Assembly (NCBI GenBank): GCA_963836265.1
Contig: CAWIIO010000006.1
Location: 1-64,000 of the forward strand
DNA length: 64,000 nt
Direction of reading: 5' to 3'
DNA from: CAIWHR01 sp963836265
GTDB lineage: Bacteria; Pseudomonadota; Gammaproteobacteria; Burkholderiales; Casimicrobiaceae
Part shown: in pieces, positions 52,837 through 61,435 of the stretch
Layout: each line of letters starts with the position of its first letter
Position numbering within the stretch: the stretch's first letter is position 1
Notes under the pieces: generated by a model
What the model saw: only the letters and a program-made list of their open reading frames with translations
Told to the model about the DNA's origin: nothing
Databases searched by the model: none
Translations under genes and position numbers: made by a program

Positions 52837-54116
52837 CGCCCCTTCTCCTCCGCCGAGCGGTTGATCCAGGGCGCCACACGCAAGAGTAATGCCATGCCGG
52901 GCAGCGCGAGTGCGGTGCAGATGAGGAAAAAGGCGAACCAGCCCGTCTGCTCGACGATCCAGCCGGTCGACGCGTTGACAACCGTCCGCGGTACCGCGGC
53001 GAGGCTCGAGAAGAGCGCGTATTGGGTTGCCGTGTAGCGGGGATCGGTCGCGCGGGCGATGAAGGCGACGAACGCCGCCGTCCCGAGCCCCACCCCGAGG
53101 GCCTCGAAGGCGATCACCCCTGCCAGCAGGATCTTGTCGGGGCGGTTCTCGTGGGCGAGCCACGCGAACCCCAGGATCGACACGAGCTGAACGATCCCGA
53201 AAAGCCACAGCCCGCGATTGATGCCGATCTTCACCATCCACAGCCCGCCCAGCATCGCGCCGACCACGCTCGCCCACAACCCGGCATTCTTGGCGATCAC
53301 GCCGATCTCGGTCTTCGTGAACCCGAGGTCGATGTAGAACGGCGTCGCCAGGGCGGTCGCCATGCTGTCGCCGAGCTTGTAGAGGAAGATGAACAGAAGC
53401 ACCAGCAGCGCTTCTTTCCAGCCGGCGCGGGTGATGAATTCGTGGAACGGCTCGATCACCGCTTCGCGGAGCGTTCTCGGCGCCGCCCGCGACGTGACGG
53501 GCTCGGTCACGAGCAGCGTCATCGCGATCCCCGGCAACATGAAGAGCGCCGTGATCAGGTAGACCGACGACCACGGCAGCAAGTCGGCGAGTATCAGCGA
53601 AAGCGCGCCGGGGATGAGGCTCGAAATGCGGTAGGCGTTCACGTGGACGGCGTTGCCGAGCCCCAGCTCCCGGTCGGGCAGGATCTCGCGCCGGAAGGCA
53701 TCGAGCACGATGTCCTGACTCGCCGAAAAGAAGGCGACGGCCGTCGCGAGGTAGGCGATCGCCCACAGGTCCTGCGCGGGATGAAGTTGGCCGAAGAGCG
53801 GCACCGAGACGAGCAACAACGCCTGTGTGGCGAGCATCCAGCCGCGCCGACGCCCGAGCAGCGGCAGGCTGTAGCGATCCATCAGCGGCGACCACAGGAA
53901 CTTCCACGTAAACGGGAGCTGGATCAGCGCGAGCAGTCCGATCGACTTCAGGTCGACGCCCTCCGAGCGCAGCCACGCGGGGACCAGATTGATGAGCAGG
54001 TAAAGCGGCAGGCCCGACGAAAACCCGGTGAACACGCAGATCAGCATCCGCCGGTTGAGGAGCGCTTCGCGCCACGTCTCGCGCGCGGGCTCGGCGGCCG
54101 ATGCGATGTCGGGCAT
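52833..54116 (-). CDS. ampG: Muropeptide permease AmpG (MFS)
   Basis: 427 aa, about 12 membrane helices. It begins TWREALLNRRMLICVFTGFS and has SGLPLYLLINLVPAWLRSEG, FTWKFLWSPLMDRYSLPLLG and SASQDIVLDAFRREILPDRE, which match AmpG. It imports anhydromuropeptides for peptidoglycan recycling. No ampD or nagZ is in the window. Confidence 0.9.
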   Translation of the reverse strand: MPDIASAAEPARETWREALLNRRMLICVFTGFSSGLPLYLLINLVPAWLRSEGVDLKSIGLLALIQLPFTWKFLWSPLMDRYSLPLLGRRRGWMLATQALLLVSVPLFGQLHPAQDLWAIAYLATAVAFFSASQDIVLDAFRREILPDRELGLGNAVHVNAYRISSLIPGALSLILADLLPWSSVYLITALFMLPGIAMTLLVTEPVTSRAAPRTLREAVIEPFHEFITRAGWKEALLVLLFIFLYKLGDSMATALATPFYIDLGFTKTEIGVIAKNAGLWASVVGAMLGGLWMVKIGINRGLWLFGIVQLVSILGFAWLAHENRPDKILLAGVIAFEALGVGLGTAAFVAFIARATDPRYTATQYALFSSLAAVPRTVVNASTGWIVEQTGWFAFFLICTALALPGMALLLRVAPWINRSAEEKGR

Positions 54117-54205
54117 CCGGCGATTCTATCGCGATGGCGTCGCCCTCCCGCATCGGGGCTCCGGGCGAGATCCAGTCCACGATTCGCCCGCGTTGCCGGC
54201 CTGTC

Positions 54206-56098
54206 TCAGTCGCTCGCGGAAGTCCCTTTGGACCCTGGCTTCGCCCCGCCCCCTTGTTCGCGTCGGAAGCGATAGATCGCGAGCTCGCCACGCAGGTTCG
54301 GCAGCACGGTCACCCGTTGTCCGCCGGCGAGGATGACCCGGTTCTCGACGGCGCAACGGCGCGCGGCCAGGAACGCGTCGAAGTCGGCGACGGTGCAAAG
54401 GTGGATGTTCGGGGTGTCGTACCACTGGTAAGGGAGCGACGTCGACACCGGCATCCGGCCCTTGAGGATCTGCCAGCGGTGCGAAAAGTGGCCGAAGTTC
54501 GGAAACGTGACGATGGCCTCGCGGCCGACACGCAGCATCTCGACGACGATGTCCTCCGTGTGGCGCATCGCCTGCAGCGTCTGCGACAGGATCACGCAAT
54601 CGAACGACGCGTCGTCGAAGCCGGCGAGCCCCGACTCGAGGTCGCTTTGCAGCACCTCGATGCGGTTCGCAATGCTCGCCAGCACGCCCGCGTCGGCGAG
54701 CTCGATGCCGTAGCCGGTCGCGCCGCGCTCGCGCGCGAGGTAGGCGAGGAGGCTCCCGTCTCCGCAACCCAGGTCGAGCACGCGGGCACCTTGCGCGATC
54801 CACGCGGCGATCGTCGCGAAGTCGGCGCGGCCCGCCGCCGCCGCGGCCGAGGGCACGTAAATTGGGGTCAGAGACGACCTTGGGACCGCGCCAATCCCGG
54901 TCGGCGCGACCGCCGGAAAAGTCGTCTCTGACCCTACTTTCATCCGCTCGTAATACGCGCGCACGACGGCCATGTACTGCGGATCGTCGAGCAGGAACGC
55001 GTCGTGGCCGTGCGGCGCGACGATCTCGGCGTACGACACGTCGCGATGATTGTCGACGAGCGCCTTCACGATCTCGCGCGAGCGCGCCGGCGCAAAGCGC
55101 CAGTCGGTCGTGAACGCGACGACCAGGAACTTGCACGCCGCCTTCGCGAGCGCGCCCGCGAGATCGCCGCCCGTCGACTGCGCCGGATCGAAATAGTCGA
55201 GTGCTTTGGTGATCCGCAGGTAGGTGTTGGCGTCGTAGTACTCGGCGAACTTTTCGCCCTGGTAGCGCAGATACGATTCGATCTGGAACTCCGGCGCGAA
55301 CGAGAACTTGAGGCCGTCGCGCAGCGCGCGGCCGAATTTCTCCTCCATCTGCTCGTCGGACAGGTACGTGATGTGCCCGATCATTCGCGCGACGCGCAGC
55401 CCGCGTCGCGGCTTCGTGCCGTGCGCGTCGAAATGACCGTCGTGGAAATCGGGATCGGTGAGGATCGCCTGGCGCGCGACCTCGTTGAAGGCGATGTTCT
55501 GCGCCGACAGATTCGGCGCGGCGGCAATGACGAGCGCGTGGCTGATGCGCTCCGGATAGCGGATCGCCCAATCGAGCGCCTGCATGCCGCCGAGGCTGCC
55601 GCCCATCACCGCCGCCCACCGGTGGATCCCCAGATGGTCGGCGAGCCGCGTCTGCGCATCGACCCAGTCTTCGACGGTGACCAGCGGAAAATCCGCCCCC
55701 CACGGCTGCCCGGTGGCCGGATTCGGGGTGAGCGGTCCCGAGGAGCCGAAGCAACTGCCGAGGTTGTTCACGCCGACGACGAAAAAACGACCCGTATCGA
55801 GCGGCTTGCCCGGCCCCACCATGTTGTCCCACCAGCCGACGTTGTCCGGCTCGCCTTCGTACCAACCGGCGACGTGATGCGACGCGTTGAGCGCGTGACA
55901 GATCAGCACCGCGTTCGTGCGCTCGGCGTTGAGCGTGCCGTAGGTCTCGTAGGCGAGATCGAACGAGGGCAGCGATACCCCGCAGGCGAGCGGCAGCGGT
56001 GCCGCGAAATGGGCCGACCGCGCAACGACGGGACCGACGGACGCGCCGGTCGCCGTAGGTGCGCCGCTCCCGGCGGTTGTTGCAGCAAACGAAGGCAT
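54206..56098 (-). CDS. metX: MetX-MetW fusion: homoserine O-acetyl/succinyltransferase joined to MetW
   Basis: 630 codons in one frame. Residues 1-388 are MetX: alpha/beta hydrolase with Ser168 (MGGSLGGMQALDW), Asp332 (TTDWRF) and His365 (PHGHDAFLLD). Residues from about 425 are MetW: RADFATIAAWIAQGARVLDL, LDLGCGDGSL (441-450), and TPNIHLCTVADFDAFLAARR. In relatives these are two neighbouring genes; here about 23 residues (389-411) are encoded by a palindromic repeat (54865-54934) that removed the metX stop or start context and left the frame open. MetX acylates homoserine for methionine synthesis; MetW supports MetX activity. The start ATG 56098 is preceded by an attenuator-like leader. Confidence 0.88.
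   Translation of the reverse strand: MPSFAATTAGSGAPTATGASVGPVVARSAHFAAPLPLACGVSLPSFDLAYETYGTLNAERTNAVLICHALNASHHVAGWYEGEPDNVGWWDNMVGPGKPLDTGRFFVVGVNNLGSCFGSSGPLTPNPATGQPWGADFPLVTVEDWVDAQTRLADHLGIHRWAAVMGGSLGGMQALDWAIRYPERISHALVIAAAPNLSAQNIAFNEVARQAILTDPDFHDGHFDAHGTKPRRGLRVARMIGHITYLSDEQMEEKFGRALRDGLKFSFAPEFQIESYLRYQGEKFAEYYDANTYLRITKALDYFDPAQSTGGDLAGALAKAACKFLVVAFTTDWRFAPARSREIVKALVDNHRDVSYAEIVAPHGHDAFLLDDPQYMAVVRAYYERMKVGSETTFPAVAPTGIGAVPRSSLTPIYVPSAAAAAGRADFATIAAWIAQGARVLDLGCGDGSLLAYLARERGATGYGIELADAGVLASIANRIEVLQSDLESGLAGFDDASFDCVILSQTLQAMRHTEDIVVEMLRVGREAIVTFPNFGHFSHRWQILKGRMPVSTSLPYQWYDTPNIHLCTVADFDAFLAARRCAVENRVILAGGQRVTVLPNLRGELAIYRFRREQGGGAKPGSKGTSASD
54865..54934. repeat. 70-bp palindromic repeat at the metX-metW junction
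   Basis: GGGTCAGAGACGAC (54865-54878) and its exact inverse GTCGTCTCTGACCC (54921-54934) enclose a second, weaker palindrome (ACCGCGCC and GGCGCGACC). It looks like a REP-type or MITE-type repeat. Its insertion sits between metX and metW and lies in frame on the coding strand; no stop occurs. No second copy is in this window. Confidence 0.8.
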
Positions 56099-56128
56099 TG
56101 AATTGGAAGACGCGTCGCCGCACCAATG

Positions 56129-56161
56129 AAAAAACCCGACCAGCCTGTCGCTAATCGGGTT
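56129..56161 (-). terminator. metX: Intrinsic terminator in the metX leader (attenuator candidate)
   Basis: On the minus strand the stem AACCCGA/TCGGGTT (56155-56161 and 56133-56139, reading 5' to 3') is followed by a run of T (56129-56134). It lies 31 bases before the metX start and no gene ends just upstream, so it is more likely a regulated terminator than the end of a gene. Upstream of it (minus strand, about 56250-56165) is a structured GC-rich sequence with ACAAATGCGCTAAAGCGG, which recalls but does not prove a SAM-responsive riboswitch. The remaining gap to 56452 contains the divergent promoters and no gene. Confidence 0.65.
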
Positions 56162-56452
56162 GGCGCGGGTTGCCCCGTTTCCCCTCCGCTTTAGCGCATT
56201 TGTCGCGTACACCGTGTTTCGGCGTCCGCTCGCGCCCGCAAGCTGGCTCAAATCGGCGCAACGAGGCAAAGTCTATCGCGGTCCCGGCCTCCTTGGCTAC
56301 CCGGAGGCCCTTACCGACCGTCAAAGTGGATTCTCATCCTGCCGTGCGGTCTTGCGCGGCCTCATGACGCTGGAATATTCTATGACGTTGGGATATCTTG
56401 CCGCGGGTCGCGCTTTGGCCGCGGAACCGTCCCACCCCAATCGGAGATCTGG

Positions 56453-58108
56453 ATGAATCGCTTCGGCGCCTTCGGACTGATGTTGCTGCTGCTGCTGGGA
56501 GTCGACGCCTGGTCGTCGCTCGCCACGGCTACGGGGGCGCCGCCGCACGCCTGCACATTTGTCGCGGGCGACCACCCCGGCCATGTCGGCCCGCAGTGCG
56601 GCGATGCGAATCGAGGCAAGGCGCTCTACAACCAAATGTCCTCGCCACTGATCTCGATGCCGTCCCAGCCCTGGGCGTGCAACCAGTGCCACAGCGACAA
56701 TCCATTGACCGATACGATCAACGTGCCCGTGGCCGCTCCGTCGCTCATCAAGGCCGCGCCCCGCGACCCGGGGTATATCCAGACGATGATGCACGTGCAG
56801 AAAGAGGCGGAGCCGATCATCATCGCCATGGAGACGTGCCCGAACAATGGCTGCCTCGCGGATCGTCCGCCCGACAACATCATGGGGGACCTCGGCGACA
56901 TCGCCGAATTTCTCTACACGTGCGATCTCGGCGTCGCTCCCTGCGTCGCCGGGGGCGGAGGCGGAGGTGGGGGAGGCGGCGGCGGGGGGACCTCCCCCGG
57001 CGCGCTGCAAGGATCGGCCCCGATCAACTTCGGCAGCGTCAACCTTGGCGCGACGAGCGCCGCCGGATCGCTGACGCTCATCAACATCGGCTCGACGACG
57101 GTCAACGTCACCGGCGTGACGACGAGCAACGGGACCGAGTTTGCCATCGTCACCAGCGGCTGCGGGGCAGTCGCGCCCCTGGACGCGTGCGACATCGTGC
57201 TGACATTTCGCCCGTCGACGGCGGGAGTCCGGAGTACGACGCTCACCGTCAGCAGCGACGGTCTGGGGAGCCCGCAGGCGTTCACCATGACGGGTACCGG
57301 GGTCGCCGGTTCCAATTACGCCGGGCTGTGGTGGAAGGCGCCGGCGACCTCCGAGTCCGGCTGGGGGATCAACCTCGCCCACCAGGGCGAGGCCGTGTTC
57401 GCCACGTGGTACACGTACGACACCGCCGGCAAGCCGTGGTGGCTCTCGATGCTCGCAATTCGGACCACGCCCACGGGGAGCGCCTACAACGGGCCGATCT
57501 ACACGGATACCGGTCCTCCGTTCAACAGCTTTGTCGGCGCGGGAGCGCCGACCCAGGTCGGCGCGGGAACGCTCACGTTTACCGACGCGAACAACGGCAG
57601 CTTCGAGTACACGGTGAACGGAACGACGCAGACCAAGGCGATCACCCGCTACGACCTGGGCACTGGTCCGCAGCCTGCGTGCACGTACAGCGCGTCGCCA
57701 AACTTCGCCGCCGCGAACAATTACCAGGACTTGTGGTGGGTGGCGGGCGGCGCTGAATCGGGATGGGGGATCAACTTCGCCCACCAGGGCAACAGCGTGT
57801 TCGCGACGTGGTACACCTACGACGCCGGCGGCGCGCCGTTGTGGCTGTCGGCGCTTGCGCCCCGAGTCGGCACGAGCAATGTCTACACCGGAACGCTCTA
57901 CCGCAGCTCGGGGCCGCGGTTCGATGCTTACGACATGGTCCAATGGTTGCCCGTCCAGGTCGGCACGGCGACGTTTACATTCGCCGACGGCAACCATGCG
58001 ATATTCGACTACACGACGAACGGCGCGGGAGGATTGCCGGCGGTGACACAAAGCAAACAGGTCACGCGTTACCTGTTCGCGGCGCCGGCGGGCACTGTGT
58101 GCAAATAG
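56453..58108 (+). CDS. Exported modular protein with c-type haem motif, ASH-like domain and duplicated W-rich repeats
   Basis: 551 aa from ATG 56453 (GGAG upstream). Signal peptide, then a haem-binding CxxCH (WACNQCHSDNPLTD, around 80), a poly-Gly linker of 13 residues, a beta-sandwich domain like choice-of-anchor D/ASH (GSAPINFGSVNLGATSAAGS, TLTVSSDGLGSPQAFTMTGT), and two similar repeats: GLWWKAPATSESGWGINLAH with QGEAVFATWYTYDTAGKPWW, and DLWWVAGGAESGWGINFAHQ with GNSVFATWYTYDAGGAPLWL. Each repeat ends in a beta strand with ITRYDLG or VTRYLFA. Likely periplasmic or secreted; the function is not known. Single haem and repeats suggest electron transfer or matrix binding. Confidence 0.75.
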   Translation: MNRFGAFGLMLLLLLGVDAWSSLATATGAPPHACTFVAGDHPGHVGPQCGDANRGKALYNQMSSPLISMPSQPWACNQCHSDNPLTDTINVPVAAPSLIKAAPRDPGYIQTMMHVQKEAEPIIIAMETCPNNGCLADRPPDNIMGDLGDIAEFLYTCDLGVAPCVAGGGGGGGGGGGGGTSPGALQGSAPINFGSVNLGATSAAGSLTLINIGSTTVNVTGVTTSNGTEFAIVTSGCGAVAPLDACDIVLTFRPSTAGVRSTTLTVSSDGLGSPQAFTMTGTGVAGSNYAGLWWKAPATSESGWGINLAHQGEAVFATWYTYDTAGKPWWLSMLAIRTTPTGSAYNGPIYTDTGPPFNSFVGAGAPTQVGAGTLTFTDANNGSFEYTVNGTTQTKAITRYDLGTGPQPACTYSASPNFAAANNYQDLWWVAGGAESGWGINFAHQGNSVFATWYTYDAGGAPLWLSALAPRVGTSNVYTGTLYRSSGPRFDAYDMVQWLPVQVGTATFTFADGNHAIFDYTTNGAGGLPAVTQSKQVTRYLFAAPAGTVCK

Positions 58109-58229
58109 CGGGGTGAGGCTGGGAGCAGGGCCCCCGCGCGCCCAGCGCGGGGGGCGCCCGGGTCGAGTCGACGCCAGCGGCCGACCCCACGGGCGTCATC
58201 GCCGGCCCGACGCTTTGCCGCCCGCCGCC

Positions 58230-59138
58230 TCAGCGCATCACCTCGATCGCCGGACCGTGCAGTGATCCGTCCGGCGCCACGGCAACGTAGGCGAGCCCCT
58301 GGTCGCGCAGAAATCCTTCGCCGTCCTGCTCCCGCAGCATCGCGATCGTCGAGCAGCTTCCGGCGACGATGCAGAGCGGTGCGATCACGCTCACCGATTG
58401 CCAGTGCGCGACCGGCATTCCGGTGCGCGGATTGAGGATGTGGCAGTAGCGCCGTCCGTCGATCTCGACATAGCGCTCGTAATCGCCGCTCGTCGCGACA
58501 GCACCCGATTCGAGGGCGACCGCGGCGGCCACCGCGCCTTCCTCGCGCGGATGGCGAATGCCGACGCGCCACGGCGTTCCATCCGGCTGGGGCCCGATGA
58601 CCCGCACGTCGCCGCCGAGATTGACGAGCCCGCGCGCGATTCCGTGTTCGATGCAGATCGTCGCGACGCGGTCGGCCGCGTATTCCTTGCCGATGCCGCC
58701 GAAGTCGATCTCCATCCCCGGCCGCGGCAGGCGGATCGTCCGCTCGTTCCACTCGACCCCGGCCCATCCGACGAGCGCCAGTGCCGCCTCCAATCGCTCT
58801 GCCGCGGGAACTCGGGGCGGCACGCGCCGGAAGTCCCACGCGCGCCGCAGCGCACCGGAGGTGAGGTCGAAGAGGCCGCCGCTCAACGCGAAGCAGCGAT
58901 CGGCATAGGAAAGCAGCGCCGCCGTCTCGGCGTCGATCGCGACGGGCGCTCCTCCTGCTGCTCGATTGATCCGCGTGGTCTCGCTGTCATCGCCATAGCG
59001 CGAATACTTGGCCTCGATGCGCGCGACGTCGGCGATTGCGGCTTCGGCGGCCCGTCGTGCCAGCCCTTCGTCCGACGCGTGCAGCTGCAACTCGTTGTCG
59101 GACGCCATCGCGCGGAACGTGATGCGAACGAGCGGCAT
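58230..59138 (-). CDS. apbE: FAD:protein FMN transferase ApbE
   Basis: 302 aa from ATG 59138. ApbE fold: DLTSGALRRAWDFRRVPPRV, DFGGIGKEYAADRVATICIE, the GLVNLGGDVRVIGPQPDGTP motif and HILNPRTGMPVAHWQSVSVI. It attaches FMN covalently to threonine in a target flavoprotein. It ends the TlpA-DUF4266-DUF3570-ApbE cluster, about 34 bases after DUF3570. The flavinylated target is not visible in the window. Confidence 0.9.
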   Translation of the reverse strand: MPLVRITFRAMASDNELQLHASDEGLARRAAEAAIADVARIEAKYSRYGDDSETTRINRAAGGAPVAIDAETAALLSYADRCFALSGGLFDLTSGALRRAWDFRRVPPRVPAAERLEAALALVGWAGVEWNERTIRLPRPGMEIDFGGIGKEYAADRVATICIEHGIARGLVNLGGDVRVIGPQPDGTPWRVGIRHPREEGAVAAAVALESGAVATSGDYERYVEIDGRRYCHILNPRTGMPVAHWQSVSVIAPLCIVAGSCSTIAMLREQDGEGFLRDQGLAYVAVAPDGSLHGPAIEVMR

Positions 59139-59172
59139 CGCCGTCGAGTTCTTCGGAGCGGAACGCGCGGCT

Positions 59173-60360
59173 TCAGAATGCCTTGCTGATGCCGGCAAGG
59201 AGCCACCGCGCCGAAAACGGGAGCATGCCCGTGCTGCCGCTACCGACGAGGCGCCAATTCGACTCCTGCCGATAATAATCGGCCCGCAGATCGACGCTCC
59301 AGCCGTCGGGAAGTGCCTTGGCGACGCCGACGCCTACCGTGACCGCGCCGAACGCGGACAAGCGCGTGTCCATCGTGAACGGCTGGCCGGCAACGCGGCC
59401 GCTGCCGGCCGGCGGGCCGTAGAAGAAGCTCGCCGCGCTTTGCGTGTAGTAGCGGAGCCGCGGCGCGAGGCTCCACCCCGCAGGCAGCGCCTGGACCCAT
59501 GTCGCGCCGAGGGTGTTCGACGTGCTGCCGAACGAGTCGTGCAACAGCCGATAAGACAACCGCAGCGTGCCGTCCGGTTCGGCGAAATACTGGTTGTAAC
59601 GCGTAAGCCACGCGACGATCGTGCGGTCCGCAGGCCGCTTGTCGAGCACCTTGTACGGATCATCGAAATAGCCATGCCCGTACGAGTAGGTGACGTTCGA
59701 ATTGACGATCGAGGTGGCTGACAGCGCTTGCGTGATCCCGAGCAGAAATTCGACCGTGTTGCGCGGCGCGTTGGCCACGAGGCCATTGATGGGATTGACG
59801 CGGTCGCTCGCGCCGGCGACGCCGAACGCGTAGGTGCGGTTGCGATCGTCGGAAAAGATCCGCAGGTCGACGGCGCCACCGCGCGACAGATAGTCCTGCT
59901 CCGACGAGGCGACGCCGGAAACGCCGATCGCCCAGCCGCTGAAGTATTTGGTGATCTTGGCTTCGCCAGCGGTCCGGTAATCGCCGACGCCCTGGCCCGA
60001 CGCGCCGGACAGCGTGTTGAAATAGAGCGGCGACGCGCCGGACATCGCATCGTAGACGACCGAGCCTTCGATTTCCACGGTGTCGCTCACCGGCACCAGC
60101 GTGTAGAACGACGGGCTTCTCACGCCCATCCGGTTGGCACCGGATTGCCAATCGCGGTAGTCGAGATACTTGAGCTCGATCCATCCCCGATCGTGGACGC
60201 TCTGCGCGTTCACCGCGGCGGGGAGCATCCCCGGCAGCGCAAGCGCCGCGGCAAGGAGCGCGCCGGACGAACGCGAGACGTCGTTCGCGCGCTCGGCGCC
60301 CCTATCGCCTGCGGGACGCCGATCGTCGCGCGTTGTTTCGGAGGTGTCCTCGTTTCGCAA
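59173..60360 (-). CDS. DUF3570 outer-membrane-type protein
   Basis: 395 aa if a TTG at 60360 is used; the start is uncertain because no ATG is well placed, and a signal-like stretch SGALLAAALALPGMLPAAVN, AQSVHDRGWIELKYLDYRDW follows. Typical features: SPSFYTLVPVSDTVEIEGSV, amphipathic beta strands such as YAFGVAGASDRVNPINGLVA and a C-terminal aromatic strand ending RWLLAGISKAF, as in outer-membrane barrels. DUF3570 is known to occur beside DUF4266 and ApbE genes. Probably a membrane barrel of unknown substrate. Confidence 0.85.
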   Translation of the reverse strand: MRNEDTSETTRDDRRPAGDRGAERANDVSRSSGALLAAALALPGMLPAAVNAQSVHDRGWIELKYLDYRDWQSGANRMGVRSPSFYTLVPVSDTVEIEGSVVYDAMSGASPLYFNTLSGASGQGVGDYRTAGEAKITKYFSGWAIGVSGVASSEQDYLSRGGAVDLRIFSDDRNRTYAFGVAGASDRVNPINGLVANAPRNTVEFLLGITQALSATSIVNSNVTYSYGHGYFDDPYKVLDKRPADRTIVAWLTRYNQYFAEPDGTLRLSYRLLHDSFGSTSNTLGATWVQALPAGWSLAPRLRYYTQSAASFFYGPPAGSGRVAGQPFTMDTRLSAFGAVTVGVGVAKALPDGWSVDLRADYYRQESNWRLVGSGSTGMLPFSARWLLAGISKAF

Positions 60361-60385
60361 GAGCCCCCGCGACGGACCGTTGCGC

Positions 60386-60601
60386 TCAGTTGCAGCCACA
60401 ACCGCCGCCGCCGATACCGTAGCCTCCGGTCGCCGCTTCCTTGCTCGCATAGATGTGCTGCTCCACCTTGAGAGCGAGGGGATCGGGGTCGATCTGCATC
60501 GACGGCTTCGCGAGGTCGCCCTTTTCCCAGGGTTGCGGCGGCACTACCGTTGCGCAGCCCGCGACGAAGAGCATCGGCAGCAGGCACGAGAGCAAACGCA
60601 T
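60386..60601 (-). CDS. DUF4266 lipoprotein
   Basis: 71 aa from ATG 60601, with CGGAG just upstream. Lipobox LFVAGCAT, then VVPPQPWEKGDLAKPSMQID, HIYASKEAATGGYGIGGGGC and GCN. The C-terminal Gly-Cys end (GGGGCGCN) is the mark of DUF4266. It lies between TlpA and DUF3570 in the conserved order. It may bind a metal or join an outer-membrane complex; function unknown. Confidence 0.88.
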   Translation of the reverse strand: MRLLSCLLPMLFVAGCATVVPPQPWEKGDLAKPSMQIDPDPLALKVEQHIYASKEAATGGYGIGGGGCGCN

Positions 60602-60628
60602 GAGCAATCTCCGGTTCGACAATCGAAG

Positions 60629-61150
60629 CTATTGGTGCGCGGCGAGGAGCGCGCGGATGCGCTCTTCGAGGCTCGCCTTGCGGTCGTCGAAAAACCCGGT
60701 CTCGACCGCCGCGACGTTGCCCTGCGCGTCGATCAGGTACGAGCTCGGCATGCCCTTCACTCCATAGGCGGCGGGTGCCGCGCCGGACGGGTCGAAGACG
60801 ATCGTAAACGCGGCCGGCGTCTGCTGCAGGAAACGCTCCGCATCGGAGCGCTTCTTGTCGACGTTGACGCCGATGATCGTGAGGCCGCGCGCGCCGTATT
60901 TCCGCTCCATTTCGTTCATCCAGGGAAAGGAGCGCCGGCACGGCCCGCACCACGACGCCCAGAAATCGACGTAGACGACGCGCCCGCGCAGCTTGTCGAG
61001 CGCCACGGTCTCGCCGCTCGCCGTCGGCAGCGCGAAAGCCGGAGCGGCTTGGCCGACCTCGGCCGCGACAGCGCTCGCCGCGATCGACAACGCGACGAAG
61101 TGAAGCGCCATTCGCGCGCAAATGCCGACACTGCCTCCGCTCGCATTCAT
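60629..61150 (-). CDS. TlpA-like thioredoxin family protein
   Basis: 173 aa from ATG 61150. Signal peptide LHFVALSIAASAVAA, then AFALPTASGETVALDKLRGR, the active site WASWCGPCRR (C68, C71), and PSSYLIDAQGNVAAVETGFF with the cis-Pro region. It is a periplasmic thiol-disulfide protein, likely reducing a partner in this cluster. First gene of the cluster, 28 bases before DUF4266. Confidence 0.9.
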   Translation of the reverse strand: MNASGGSVGICARMALHFVALSIAASAVAAEVGQAAPAFALPTASGETVALDKLRGRVVYVDFWASWCGPCRRSFPWMNEMERKYGARGLTIIGVNVDKKRSDAERFLQQTPAAFTIVFDPSGAAPAAYGVKGMPSSYLIDAQGNVAAVETGFFDDRKASLEERIRALLAAHQ

Positions 61151-61435
61151 GTTCGTGCCGTGGTTGCCGCGGCCCTGATCCGATGCAACGGGATGGTCGG
61201 GCGCGCCGAAGCAAACCGCGCGCGCCGGCCGAAAATTCCACCCATTGCGCAACGACCGCGCCGTTATGCCAATGTCATTATGCCCCAAAGGCGGGGCGGG
61301 CGCACGTGCCGCCGCCTTGCCTTCCCCACCTCGACCTCTGGGCCACGCGTTTGCGCATTGCCCCTTGGAGTCGGCGGCCAACCGCATTCAGCGCCGCGCG
61401 CGTCGCGGGTGGCTTCGGTTTTGCCCGAGCGGGCC

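Noticed and set aside
56165..56250. Firm assignment as a SAM-II riboswitch
   Set aside because: Only the 3' part resembles the motif; the P1 loop sequence expected for SAM-II is not seen, so it is kept as an unassigned leader.
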